Part shown: one piece after another, positions 37,352 to 47,126 of the stretch
How positions within the stretch are numbered: position 1 is the first letter of the stretch
Layout of the letters: each line of letters starts with the position of its first letter
Source of the DNA: Candidatus Caldilinea saccharophila
Lineage (GTDB): Bacteria > Chloroflexota > Anaerolineae > Caldilineales > Caldilineaceae
Length of the DNA: 64,000 bases
Direction of reading: 5' to 3'
Assembly: GCA_016710365.1 (NCBI GenBank)
Contig: JADJVW010000059.1
Location: forward strand, 107,873 to 171,872
The notes under the pieces: model-generated
What the model saw: the letters and a program-made list of their open reading frames with translations, nothing else
Database searches by the model: none
What the model was told of the DNA's origin: nothing
Position numbers and translations under genes: made by a program

Positions 37352-39256
37352 ATGAGCAGTCATCCATTTCTTCAGCGTCTGGTCGAGACGCCGCTGTTGG
37401 CCGACGGTGCGATGGGCACGATGTTGTACGCCAAAGGCGCCAGCAGCGAGCAATGCCTGGAGCATCTCGTCCTGTCAAAACCGGCGTGGGTGAGCGAAAT
37501 TCACCAGGCCTACGCCACCGCCGGCGCCGACATCATCAAGACGCACACCTTTGGCGCCAGCCGCATCCGCCTCGCCGATTACGGCCTGGGCGACAAGGTG
37601 CGCGACCTTAACTTCCGCGCGGTCAAACTCGTGCGCGATGTGCGCGAAGTCACCGGCCGCGCGCTCTTTATCGCCGGCGATGTGGGGCCGCTGGGCAAGC
37701 GCCTGCAGCCCGATGGCCCGCTCAGCGCCGACGACGTGGCCGACGCGTTCCGCGAGCAGGTCAGCGTGCTGTGGGAAGCAGGCGCCGACCTGATCTTGTT
37801 TGAAACCTTTACCGACCTGCACGAAATCGAAATCGGCGTGCGCGCGGCGCGCGCCGTCTGCGACCTGCCGATCGTGGCGTCGATGACCTTTGCTGAGGAC
37901 GGCCTGACCATGACCGGCTACGCGCCGGACGCGGTCGCGGCCAGGCTGCGCGCGGCCGGCGCCGATGTGGTGGGCGTCAACTGTTCGGTCGGGCCGGCCT
38001 CGATGTTGCAGACGCTGGAACACTTTCGTGCCGCGGTGGGCGATGCGCCGTTGATCGTCATGCCCAACGCTGGCTTCCCAGAGCGCGTCGAGGGACGCTT
38101 CTACTATCCTTCCAGCCCAGAATATTTTGCCCGCGAGACCGCGCCCTTTCTGGATCAAGGCGCGGACATCATCGGCGGCTGCTGCGGCACAACGCCGATG
38201 CACATCCGCGCCATGCGCGCCGCGCTCGACGAGCATCTGGCCGCGCGCGGCCGCGTGACAACGCCCGCCGTCCTCACGGTCGAGACGCCGCTGCCCGCGG
38301 TGCGGGCGGATTATGGCGTGAGCGACGCGGCGCAGCCGACCGACGTGTTGCGCAAGCTGCGCGCCGGCAAATTCGTCATTAGCGTCGAGGTCGATCCCCC
38401 GCGCAGCTTCACCGCCGAGAAGCAGATCGAAGGCGCACGCCACGCGCTGCGCATGGGCGCGGACGCGGTCAATATCGCGGACAGCCCAATGGCGCGCGTG
38501 CGCATGAGCGCGCTTTCTCTCTGCGTGCAGATTCAGCAGCAGGTCGGCATTGAAAGCATCGTCCACTTCACCACCCGCGACCGCTCGCTGATGGGCCTGC
38601 AGGCCGACCTGATCGGCGCGCACGCGCTCGGCGTGCGCAATATCCTGGCGCTGACCGGCGATCCGCCCAGCCTGGGCGACACCAGGCAATCGACCGCGGT
38701 TTATGACGTGGACAGCATCGGGCTGGTGCGCATCATCAACCGCTTCAACGACGGCGTCGACGTGGCGGGTCAGGAGATGGGGCAGCAAGGCGGCTTTACG
38801 ATCGCCGTCGCCTGCGACCCCACGCGCGCCGATTTGGTGCAAGAGGTCGACCGCTTCCACCACAAGGTCAGTGGGGGCGCCCACTTCACCATGACGCAGC
38901 CGATCTTCGACCCGCGCCTCTGGTCGGCGTGTGTGCAGCTCTACGAAGCGCGCCACGGCCAGTTCCCCGTGCCGGTGTTGATCGGCGTGCTGCCGCTCCA
39001 GGGGCACAAACACGCTTCCTTCCTGCACAACGAGGTGCCTGGCATCACCCTGAGCGAAGACGCGCTGGAGCGGATGCGCAAAGCCGGCGCCAATGGGCGA
39101 CAGGAAGGCGTCAACATGGCGCAGGAATTGCTGCTGGAATTGAAGGAACTGCCTTACGTGCAGGGCGTCTATCTCATGCCCAGCTTTGGCCGCTACGAAA
39201 CCGCTTGCCAAGTGCTGGAAGTGATTCCGGCCAAGCAGCGCTTTGAGGCGCTGTAA
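37352..39256 (+). CDS. Bifunctional homocysteine S-methyltransferase / 5,10-methylenetetrahydrofolate reductase
   Basis: A 634-residue enzyme. The N-terminal methyltransferase barrel (about residues 10-295) binds zinc through Cys211 (VGVNCSVGP) and Cys277/Cys278 (IIGGCCGTTP). The C-terminal MTHFR domain (about 345-630) has FVISVEVDPPRSFTAEKQIE, ALRMGADAVNIADSP and NILALTGDPPSLGD. It supplies methyltetrahydrofolate and methylates homocysteine, as in YitJ-type proteins of firmicutes. A possible -10 (TATACT, 37306-37311) and GGAAAGAG precede the start. I see no SAM riboswitch in the short 100-base leader. Confidence 0.94.
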   Translation: MSSHPFLQRLVETPLLADGAMGTMLYAKGASSEQCLEHLVLSKPAWVSEIHQAYATAGADIIKTHTFGASRIRLADYGLGDKVRDLNFRAVKLVRDVREVTGRALFIAGDVGPLGKRLQPDGPLSADDVADAFREQVSVLWEAGADLILFETFTDLHEIEIGVRAARAVCDLPIVASMTFAEDGLTMTGYAPDAVAARLRAAGADVVGVNCSVGPASMLQTLEHFRAAVGDAPLIVMPNAGFPERVEGRFYYPSSPEYFARETAPFLDQGADIIGGCCGTTPMHIRAMRAALDEHLAARGRVTTPAVLTVETPLPAVRADYGVSDAAQPTDVLRKLRAGKFVISVEVDPPRSFTAEKQIEGARHALRMGADAVNIADSPMARVRMSALSLCVQIQQQVGIESIVHFTTRDRSLMGLQADLIGAHALGVRNILALTGDPPSLGDTRQSTAVYDVDSIGLVRIINRFNDGVDVAGQEMGQQGGFTIAVACDPTRADLVQEVDRFHHKVSGGAHFTMTQPIFDPRLWSACVQLYEARHGQFPVPVLIGVLPLQGHKHASFLHNEVPGITLSEDALERMRKAGANGRQEGVNMAQELLLELKELPYVQGVYLMPSFGRYETACQVLEVIPAKQRFEAL

Positions 39257-39281
39257 CCATGTTCCGTAGTTCCGTAGGTCC

Positions 39282-39340
39282 GTAGGTCACGCTATCAGCG
39301 TGACGGGAGTTTTGTAGGTCACGCTATCAGCGTGACGGGA
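39282..39340. repeat. Direct repeat of a 27-base palindromic unit
   Basis: Two identical copies (39282-39308 and 39314-39340) start GTAGGTCACGCTATCAGCGT and end GACGGGA. Each contains the self-complementary GTCACGCTATCAGCGTGAC. The pattern GTAGGTC...GAC matches the ends of the longer repeats at 42676, 51700 and 51876, so all belong to one family. Confidence 0.8.
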
Positions 39341-39402
39341 ATAGTCTGCGAAAGTCATCCATAGATTGCACAGATGGCAAGCCTGGGCGCGCCATCTTGA
39401 AA

Positions 39403-40182
39403 TCAGTCATCAAGCAAGGCTCCCGCCAAAATCTGCGCAATCTGTGTCATCGGTGGATGACTTTCCCGTTGGGCCTGGGCACTGGCAGCCACCAGCGCGC
39501 CAAACAGCATCTTCGACTCCACGGCTTGGGACAATGCCTCCGGGTGCCACTGCACGGCCAGCGCAAAGGGATGCTCGGTGATTTCCACTGCTTCGACGAT
39601 GCCATCCGGTGCGTGGGCAACGACGCGCAGACCAGGCGCGACCGTGCGACACGCCTGATGATGCAGACTATTCACCAGCGCGGCCGTTTTGCCGAGCAGC
39701 GTCGCCAACTGGCTCTCCGGCGCGATAGCGATGGCATGCGCCAGATAATCGTGCGGATAGCTGGGGTAGTAGGCGTGCTGGATGGCGCCGGCGTGTTGGC
39801 TGACGTCCTGGTAGAGCGCGCCGCCACAGGCTACGTTGAGCAGTTGCAGACCGCGACAGATGCCGAACAGCGGCTTGTGCGCGGCCAGCGCCCAGCGCAC
39901 CAGAGTCGTTTCCGTGTGGTCGCGCTGCTCGTCTACGCCGCCCACCTGCGGCAGCGCCTGCTCGCCATAGCGCGCGGGCGCCACATCGCCGCCGCCGGAA
40001 AGGATCAACCCGTCCAGGCTGGAAAACTGTGCGTACAACGCTGTCTCCTCCAGGTCCGGTAGGATGAACACAGGCGCGCCGCCAGCGGCAACCACGCCTT
40101 CTGCAATCTGCCGCGCCAGCAAGTCAAGTTCTTCGCGATCGGGGGAAGTCAGCGGGTGCAGCGTGATGCCGATCTTCGTCAT
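39403..40182 (-). CDS. Class I glutamine amidotransferase-like hydrolase (PuuD/gamma-glutamyl-GABA type)
   Basis: A 259-residue peptidase C26 protein. The nucleophile Cys109 is in LFGICRGLQLLNVACGG; the His-Glu pair is in FALAVQWHPEA; GLILSGGGDVAPARYGE and NSLHHQACRTVAPGL are also typical of PuuD, which cleaves gamma-glutamyl-GABA in putrescine breakdown. The start at 40182 (GGAG upstream) was preferred over an upstream in-frame start at 40239. No other putrescine genes lie near, so a general gamma-glutamyl hydrolase is the safe call. Confidence 0.88.
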   Translation of the reverse strand: MTKIGITLHPLTSPDREELDLLARQIAEGVVAAGGAPVFILPDLEETALYAQFSSLDGLILSGGGDVAPARYGEQALPQVGGVDEQRDHTETTLVRWALAAHKPLFGICRGLQLLNVACGGALYQDVSQHAGAIQHAYYPSYPHDYLAHAIAIAPESQLATLLGKTAALVNSLHHQACRTVAPGLRVVAHAPDGIVEAVEITEHPFALAVQWHPEALSQAVESKMLFGALVAASAQAQRESHPPMTQIAQILAGALLDD

Positions 40183-40268
40183 GGGTTTCTGCTCCAACGC
40201 TCCTGATTTTTCCAACTTTACGGCACGGAATTGTACCATAGGACAATCACGAATCAGGAGGCATCATC

Positions 40269-41561
40269 ATGACATCCGTAACTCACCGGATTCCAGGGCT
40301 TGTGCTGACCGACCACACTTTCCGCGTCCCGCTCGATCATGCGCGCCCTCATGCCGCCACGATCGAAGTTTTTGCCCGCGCGGTCAGTGCGGCGGGCAAA
40401 GCAACGGACGATCTGCCCTGGCTGCTCTTTCTGCAAGGCGGCCCAGGCTTTGCCGCGCCGCGCCCTCTCACCAATAGCGGCTGGATCAAACGCGCCGTGA
40501 GCGACTATCACGTGCTGCTGCTCGACCAGCGCGGGACTGGGCGCAGCACGCCTCTCACCTTTCAGACGTTGGCGCACATGTCTACGCCACAAGCCCAGGC
40601 GGAGCACCTGAAGCACTTCCGCGCCGACGCCATCGTGCAGGACGCCGAGTGGATCCGGCGCGCGCTGCTGGGCGAATCCGCGCGTTGGAGCGTGCTGGGC
40701 CAGAGCTACGGCGGTTTTTGCGCCACGCATTATCTCTCCGTCGCGCCCCACACGCTGAGCGAGGTGTTCATCACCGGCGGGCTGCCGCCGCTGACCGCGC
40801 ATCCCGACGACATCTACCGCACCACCTACCGCCATGTAATCGAGAAAAACCAGCGCTACTATGCACGCTACCCGGACGATGTGGCGCACGTCCAGGCGAT
40901 TGCCGCGCATCTGGCCGCGCACGAAGTCCTGCTGCCGACCGGCGACCGCCTGACCCCGCGCCGCTTCCAGCAACTCGGCCTGGACTTTGGCGCCAGTGAC
41001 GGCTTCGAGCGCATCCACTATCTGCTGGAAGAAGCCTTTGTCCAGGGCGCGCAGGGGGTCGAGTTGAGCCACACCTTTCTACGCGGCGTGGAGACCCTGC
41101 AAGCCTACGACGCCAACCCGCTCTTCGCCATCTTGCACGAGGCGATCTATTGCCAGGGATTTGCGTCCCGCTGGTCAGCCGCGCGGGTAAGACAGGAATT
41201 TCCCGAATTCGAGCTGCGCGCCGACGCGCCGCTCTTTTTCACCGGCGAGATGATCTACCCCTGGATGTTTGAAGAGTATCGCCATCTGCGCCCGCTGCAA
41301 GCCGCTGCGGAGTTGTTGGCGGCCGATGACGCGTGGCCGGCGCTGTACGACCCGGCCATCTTGCGCGCCAACACCGTCCCGGTCGCGGCCACCATCTACT
41401 ACGACGACATGTACGTGGCGCGCGAATTCGCCGTGCAGACCGCGGCGACGATCCGCGACAGCAAGGTCTGGATCACCAACGAGTATGAGCACAACGCCCT
41501 GCGCGCCGACGGTGAGGTGATCTTCGGGCGTCTGCTGGAAATGGCGCGCGGGCAGAGATAA
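40269..41561 (+). CDS. Alpha/beta hydrolase, proline iminopeptidase family (S33)
   Basis: 430 residues. The oxyanion segment LFLQGGPGFAAPRP, DQRGTGRSTPL and the nucleophile elbow GQSYGGFCATHYL (Ser146) are clear. The Asp (YYDDMYVAREF) and His (TNEYEHNALR) of the triad follow. A cap of helices lies between. The size and LQGGPG motif fit S33 prolyl aminopeptidases, which remove N-terminal Pro from small peptides, though hydrolases of this family are often mis-named. The start is supported by CAGGAGG a few bases upstream. Confidence 0.9.
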   Translation: MTSVTHRIPGLVLTDHTFRVPLDHARPHAATIEVFARAVSAAGKATDDLPWLLFLQGGPGFAAPRPLTNSGWIKRAVSDYHVLLLDQRGTGRSTPLTFQTLAHMSTPQAQAEHLKHFRADAIVQDAEWIRRALLGESARWSVLGQSYGGFCATHYLSVAPHTLSEVFITGGLPPLTAHPDDIYRTTYRHVIEKNQRYYARYPDDVAHVQAIAAHLAAHEVLLPTGDRLTPRRFQQLGLDFGASDGFERIHYLLEEAFVQGAQGVELSHTFLRGVETLQAYDANPLFAILHEAIYCQGFASRWSAARVRQEFPEFELRADAPLFFTGEMIYPWMFEEYRHLRPLQAAAELLAADDAWPALYDPAILRANTVPVAATIYYDDMYVAREFAVQTAATIRDSKVWITNEYEHNALRADGEVIFGRLLEMARGQR

Positions 41562-41579
41562 AGGACGAGAGGAAGTTAC

Positions 41580-41626
41580 CTATCACGCATCACGCATTAC
41601 GCATCACATATTGCGTATCACGCATT
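41580..41626. repeat. Short degenerate repeats (CACGCAT type)
   Basis: About five units of (T)CACGCAT / TACGCAT in 47 bases between two genes. They lie before the aldo/keto reductase ribosome site. A simple-sequence tract, not a CRISPR array (units too short and without spacers). Confidence 0.6.
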
Positions 41627-41646
41627 TCAAACAAGGAGCTTTCACC

Positions 41647-42591
<945 letters not shown>

Positions 42592-42675
42592 TCGCTGTCA
42601 CAAGTACAGCAGCCATTCTGCGGGGTCTGTCTCAGTTTTTGGAGAGCGCGCCAAAATTTTTTTGGCGCGCTCTCC

Positions 42676-42808
42676 GTAGGTCGGGCTACCAGCCCGACGG
42701 GTTGCGTTAACAATCCGGTGACATCAATCAGCAGCAGATCGTGCCGCCGGTGGACGACAAGACTCAGCAAGATCATGGAAGCCCTGTCGGGCTGATAGCC
42801 CGACCTAC
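42676..42808. repeat. Palindrome-ended interspersed repeat, copy A
   Basis: A 133-base unit with GTAGGTCGGGCTACCAGCCC (start, 42676) and the inverted GTCGGGCTGATAGCCCGACC-type end (to 42808). Each end is itself a hairpin (GTCGGGCT..AGCCCGAC). Copies B and C at 51700 and 51876 have nearly the same ends and length. No gene lies within. Confidence 0.85.
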
Positions 42809-43015
42809 TATCGGCCCCGCCAAATTTTTTGGAGCGTCCTTTCCGCGATGACAAAGATCACGCGCCGTCTCCGGTGTGTTACACTGGAGGGCGCAAGAGA
42901 TCGTTTATCTGATTGATGAAGCGTGTTACTTTATGTTTGATCGGACAGTGTGACTTCTATGCTTATCCAAAATCCACGAGAGTTTTACCGCTAAGTTTAT
43001 CAGCAGCCCTTTGCC

Positions 43016-43786
43016 ATGCCCGCCTTCAATGTCTGTAATCTGGAGATGGCGAAGGCCGTGATTGAGGCGGCCGTCGCCGAGCGCGCGCCGGTCATCGTCC
43101 AGACCTATCCGGGTGATCTGGCGCACGCCGCGTTTGGCGATGACATGGGGCCGCTGCCGCTGCTGATCCGGGCGATGGCGCAAGCCGCGCCGATCCCTGT
43201 CTTTTTGCATCTCGATCATGGCCCAGGACTGGCCTACAATCTGCGCTGTCTGCGCGCCGGCTACAACTCGGTGATGTTTGACGGCCACGACCTGCCGTTG
43301 GACGAGGCGCTGCTGGAGACGGCTGCCATTGCGCGTGCGGCGCATGCGCTCGATGCGGCGGTCGAAGGGGAGTTGGGCACCTTTGGCGGTGCGCAGGGCA
43401 GTCAGGAATACACCAATCCTGAAGAAACGCCGCTCATGTTCGAGCAGGGTCAGGTGGATATGCTGGCTGTTTCCGTTGGCTCGGAGCACGGCCAGTCCAG
43501 CCGGCTGGATCTCGAGCTGCTGACCGCGATCAACGACAAGGTGCACGCGCCGTTGGTGCTGCACGGGGGCAGTGGCATTCACGAAGACGACGTGCGCGCT
43601 GCCATTCGGCTGGGCGTCGTCAAGATCAACATCGGCGCGGCGCTGTCGCGCGCTTGGTGTCAGGGGTCGCGCGAAGCGCTGGAGGCGGGAGCGGATCACT
43701 ACGGAGTGCTCGACCGCGCGATGCAACGCGTGCATGAAGTGGCGCGCCATCGGCTGCAGCTCATGGGCGCCAGCGGCCGCGCCTGA
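43016..43786 (+). CDS. Class II fructose-bisphosphate/tagatose-type aldolase, N-terminus doubtful
   Basis: From Met at 43016 the protein has 256 residues and begins MPAFNVCNLEMAKAV. Zinc ligands are in FLHLDHGPGLAYN, VSVGSEHG and PLVLHGGSGIHEDD, and EGELGTFGGAQG carries the catalytic loop region. Normal family members have about 20 more residues in front. Upstream in frame, ATG at 42959 gives MLIQNPREFYR and then a TAA (42992-42994), followed by VYQQPFAMPAFN, which would complete the family's first strand. So either the TAA is an error or mutation, or the protein starts short. Aldol cleavage of ketose bisphosphates is the likely role. Confidence 0.83.
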   Translation: MPAFNVCNLEMAKAVIEAAVAERAPVIVQTYPGDLAHAAFGDDMGPLPLLIRAMAQAAPIPVFLHLDHGPGLAYNLRCLRAGYNSVMFDGHDLPLDEALLETAAIARAAHALDAAVEGELGTFGGAQGSQEYTNPEETPLMFEQGQVDMLAVSVGSEHGQSSRLDLELLTAINDKVHAPLVLHGGSGIHEDDVRAAIRLGVVKINIGAALSRAWCQGSREALEAGADHYGVLDRAMQRVHEVARHRLQLMGASGRA

Positions 43787-43809
43787 CGCCCGCCGGCTTT
43801 CGACGAGGA

Positions 43810-44745
43810 ATGCCGCAGATGGAGCAGCTAGCTGAAACTGAATACCAACAGACGCTCGCATGGTGCACTGCTACTATAGGGCCGTTCGAGTTTATCGCCG
43901 ATCATAGCAAAGTGCATGACGGACATGCATCGGCAACTTACCGGCTGCGCACCACAAGCGGTTATTGCTATCTCAAGATCCACGCCAGCCGAGCGCACTG
44001 GAACCAGGAAGTACATGCCTATGAGCAATGGGCTGGTGTATTTGGTGACCATACGCCCAGGCTGCTTGCTGTGCGCGACGAGGAGCCGTTGGCACTCGTC
44101 ATCAGCGAAATACCCGGACAGATTGCCGAAACTGCTCACCTCTCACCTTCGCAGGAGCGGGACATGTGGCGATCGGCTGGCGCCGCGCTGGTTGTCCTTC
44201 ACAGCCTGGAAGCGGGCCGGTGTTTCGGCCCATGTCACCGCGACGGATCGTGCACCGGCTCTCCTATCGAAGCGGTGGAAGCATTTGTCGCCACTAAACT
44301 CAAGAACAAGATCGAACGCGCCGCAAACGATGAATATCTGCATGACGGCGAACTGGCGCTCCTTAATGTCGCCAGCGACCTTGTGACTTCCTTTGCAGGC
44401 GAGCGTCCACTTCCTTGCCATCGGGATTATTGCACAGCCAACTGGCTGGTAAACTCAGCAGGCGTTTGGAGTGGCGTCATCGACTTTGAGTTTGCTCATT
44501 GGGATGTGCGCGTCGCTGACTTCAGCAGGGATCCAACTTGGTCGTGGCTTCATCGTCCGGAGTTAATCGACGCCTTTTTTGAGGGCTATGGTCGTGCACT
44601 GACGCCAAACGAGGAGCAGCAATGCTTTGTAGCGCGCGCCGAATATGCATTGGACGCCATCCTGTGGGGTCGCGACTATGCCTTCTTCGGATTCGAGCGC
44701 GAAGGACACGCCGCGTTGGCGCACCTTGCCGGGTTGAGTGCGTAG
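43810..44745 (+). CDS. Aminoglycoside phosphotransferase-family kinase
   Basis: This 311-residue protein is in the APH/choline kinase fold. The ATP-binding Lys is in YCYLKIHASRAHWNQE, the Brenner motif is LPCHRDYCTANWL (HxDxxxxN type) and the metal Asp is in GVIDFEFAHWDVRVAD. Such kinases phosphorylate small alcohols or aminoglycosides; sequence alone does not tell the substrate, and a resistance role is not implied. It follows the aldolase by 24 bases, so a small-molecule catabolic role is possible. Codon use is slightly more AT-rich than in its neighbours. Confidence 0.85.
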   Translation: MPQMEQLAETEYQQTLAWCTATIGPFEFIADHSKVHDGHASATYRLRTTSGYCYLKIHASRAHWNQEVHAYEQWAGVFGDHTPRLLAVRDEEPLALVISEIPGQIAETAHLSPSQERDMWRSAGAALVVLHSLEAGRCFGPCHRDGSCTGSPIEAVEAFVATKLKNKIERAANDEYLHDGELALLNVASDLVTSFAGERPLPCHRDYCTANWLVNSAGVWSGVIDFEFAHWDVRVADFSRDPTWSWLHRPELIDAFFEGYGRALTPNEEQQCFVARAEYALDAILWGRDYAFFGFEREGHAALAHLAGLSA

Positions 44746-44747
44746 CG

Positions 44748-45656
44748 TCAGACAATTGCCAGCACAATGGTCAATGTCACCGCGCTGGCCACCGTGGAAA
44801 AGAGCACGACTGTCGTCACGAAGTCGGGGATCAAGTCGTGCTCCAGCGCGATCAGCGAGGTCAGCACCGCGGCCGGCATGGCAGCCTGCATGATCCCGAC
44901 GCTGCGTTCGATGCCCGTGATGGCAAAGACGCCAGCCAGCGCGATCGCCAGCACCGGGGTAATCAGCAGGCGCGCCACGCTGGCGGCGACCACGTGACGG
45001 TCGATGCGTGGCCGTCCCATTCCCGCCAACTGAACGCCCAGGGTCAGCAACATGATGGGAATCAAGGCGCCGGCCATTAGCGCCACCGCGCGGTCGACAA
45101 ACATCGGCGTTGGGAGATGCAGCCAGTTGACCAGAAAGGCCGGCAGGACTGCGATGACGCCTGGTGTCGTGAACGCGGCCCAGACCGACTTCCAGTGCGC
45201 GCCGCCGCGCTGCCAGGTCGCCGCCATCACGCCGATTAAAAAGCCAAAGGTGCTACCCGTCAGAAAGTAAATCGAGGCCGGCAGCATCCCTACGCTGCCC
45301 ACCTTGAACTCCACGATCGGCAGCCCAAAATTCCCCACATTGCCGAAGCCCGCCACCAGCACATAAGCAGCCACCATCTGCGGTCCCGCGCCAAGCAGCC
45401 GCGCCATCACAAAAGCGACTGCCACGCCTCCCAGCGTCACGACTATCGCATAGAGCGCCATGCGCACGGCCAGCTCGAGCTGCACCTCTGCTTTGCTGAA
45501 AATATTGAAGATGAAGGCCGGCGCCAAAATGTAGTAAGCCAGCTTGGAGAGTGTGCGCGGCTCCATCCCCAGCCGCGGCCCGGCGAGATAGCCGATCAGC
45601 ACCAGGCTGAAAACCGGCAGCAGGATGTTGAGAAAGATGGCAGCAAGTTCGATCAT
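44748..45656 (-). CDS. AEC-family membrane transporter
   Basis: A 302-residue protein with about ten membrane segments, of the auxin efflux carrier (AEC/YfdV) family. It begins IFLNILLPVFSLVLIGYLAG, has the KLAYYILAPAFIFN segment near residue 45, a central AAYVLVAGFGNVGNFGLPIV and the end AAMPAAVLTSLIALEHDLIP, each a known family block. AEC carriers move organic acids such as malate or formate, or auxin in plants. The cargo here is unknown. Confidence 0.9.
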   Translation of the reverse strand: MIELAAIFLNILLPVFSLVLIGYLAGPRLGMEPRTLSKLAYYILAPAFIFNIFSKAEVQLELAVRMALYAIVVTLGGVAVAFVMARLLGAGPQMVAAYVLVAGFGNVGNFGLPIVEFKVGSVGMLPASIYFLTGSTFGFLIGVMAATWQRGGAHWKSVWAAFTTPGVIAVLPAFLVNWLHLPTPMFVDRAVALMAGALIPIMLLTLGVQLAGMGRPRIDRHVVAASVARLLITPVLAIALAGVFAITGIERSVGIMQAAMPAAVLTSLIALEHDLIPDFVTTVVLFSTVASAVTLTIVLAIV

Positions 45657-45709
45657 GGGGTCGGGGTGTTGACAGATTTACCGGCTGGCAAGCGCACCGG
45701 CGGCGCCTG

Positions 45710-46783
45710 CTACCAGTCCAGCGACAGCAGGCGGATGAGATCGTCGGGATCCGTGGTATTGCGCACACGAATGCGCGACAACTCAAAAGGGTGATCGCTG
45801 TTCAGCAGGGCGCCCTGTTTTGTCGTGGCGGCTGCCCAGTAGTTTGCACTCCTGGCAATGTCGATGGTGCGCTGGTCATAATCTCCAGCCGGGTAAGAGA
45901 GAAAACGCGGCCGCACGCCGAGTTCGTACTCGATTGTCTCCAGGCTCCCCAATAACTGCCAAACCAGATAGTCGTCGCCCTGATCTGCCAGGCTCGCGTG
46001 GTTGCGGCTGTGTGACTCGATCGAAATTCCAGCCGCCAACATCGTGCGCGCCATATCCCACGTCAAGTAGTCTGGGCGCTGCTCATCGATGAAGTCAGTC
46101 ACCACAAAGAGGGTCGCCGGCATGTTGCGAGCGTGCAGCAGAGGAAATGCGTTTTCGTAATTGTCGCGATAGCCGTCATCAAAAGTAATGACAACGGGCT
46201 TCTCCGGGAGCGGCGCCCCGCGCTGCAAGGCATCGATCACTTGGTAGAGATTTACCGCCGTATAGCCTTCCGCCAGCAGTCGATCCAACTGGGCGGCAAA
46301 TAACTCCGGCGACACCGACAAATCGCGGCGGTAGATGTCAGCATCGTCGGGGGGCGTGCTCAGGTAATGATACATGAGAATCGGCACGCGCAGAGTGCGG
46401 GCGACGCCGTCAGGCGTTGGAGCATAGGTGGGTTGCGACGTTGCGGCCAGGGTGGGCGTCGGCGTAGGGAGCAAGCCAGCCAGCGAAACAGGCCGCGGCG
46501 TCGATGTCGCCGCACGCTCCACCACAGCCGCGGCAGGAGATAACGAGGGCCGCGCTGGTTGCGTTTTCGCTGGGCTGGCAGTGGACGTTATTGCAATCGG
46601 CGTCAATTCAAGCGCGGGCGAGGGAGTCGTCGCCAAGGCGGGCGCTGCGGAAACGCTGTCCCCACGGCTACATCCACCCAGCCAGCATAAGCTGACCACC
46701 AGCCAGGCCAAGGCGCCCGTAGCGCAACGCGGATTCTGCCTTTCTGGCAAGTTGTTTGACTTCGCTTCCCATACGCGCATCAT
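45710..46783 (-). CDS. Polysaccharide deacetylase-family lipoprotein (NodB domain)
   Basis: 357 residues. A lipoprotein signal (AWLVVSLCWLGGCSRG) and a long Thr/Pro/Ala/Ser-rich stalk (about residues 45-125) tether the enzyme. The NodB domain has the Asp-Asp of VVITFDDGYRDN, the metal His-xxx-His in IESHSRNHASL and SYPAGDYDQRT. It removes acyl groups from a surface polysaccharide or peptidoglycan, with metal bound by Asp and two His. The stalk type is common in Chloroflexota surface proteins. The MurR-like regulator is divergent. Confidence 0.9.
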   Translation of the reverse strand: MMRVWEAKSNNLPERQNPRCATGALAWLVVSLCWLGGCSRGDSVSAAPALATTPSPALELTPIAITSTASPAKTQPARPSLSPAAAVVERAATSTPRPVSLAGLLPTPTPTLAATSQPTYAPTPDGVARTLRVPILMYHYLSTPPDDADIYRRDLSVSPELFAAQLDRLLAEGYTAVNLYQVIDALQRGAPLPEKPVVITFDDGYRDNYENAFPLLHARNMPATLFVVTDFIDEQRPDYLTWDMARTMLAAGISIESHSRNHASLADQGDDYLVWQLLGSLETIEYELGVRPRFLSYPAGDYDQRTIDIARSANYWAAATTKQGALLNSDHPFELSRIRVRNTTDPDDLIRLLSLDW

Positions 46784-47126
46784 AGCATGGTTGAGAGGGG
46801 TGGGCTAATTACACAGAGTTTTCTGCATGAGTTTGGCGTATTCCAGCGACAAAATCAAGGGGCAGCCATTGAATAGCAACTCGTTATGAATGTTTTTGAT
46901 TTATTTATCGCGAACTTTGCCCCGAAAATGCAACGTTTGTCGTCAATCTATGTTTCATTTGTAGGTCATTTTTGATTAGGTGATTGACAAAAACAATTGT
47001 CCAATCTATACTTTGGAGCGGAAGTTTCATCATTTTACGATTGGCATACTCCTACAATCTCACAGGAACAATTTATGCACACATAGACAACGCTTGCTCA
47101 TCACTCATACATTCTAGGGGGGCCAG
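46784..47126 (+). promoter_or_regulatory. Sigma70-type promoter with palindromic spacer upstream of the MurR/RpiR gene
   Basis: TTGACA (46984-46989) and TATACT (47007-47012) are separated by exactly 17 bases. The spacer contains the palindrome ACAATTGT (46993-47000), a good place for repressor binding. The rest of the 343-base gap is AT-rich and has no gene. The ribosome site AGGGGGG lies at 47114-47120. Confidence 0.75.

Noticed and set aside
41580..41626. CRISPR-like array
   Set aside because: Units are 7-8 bases and contiguous, with no spacers and no cas genes near.
43810..44745. Aminoglycoside resistance gene
   Set aside because: The kinase fold is clear but the substrate is not; distant family members with many roles share these motifs.
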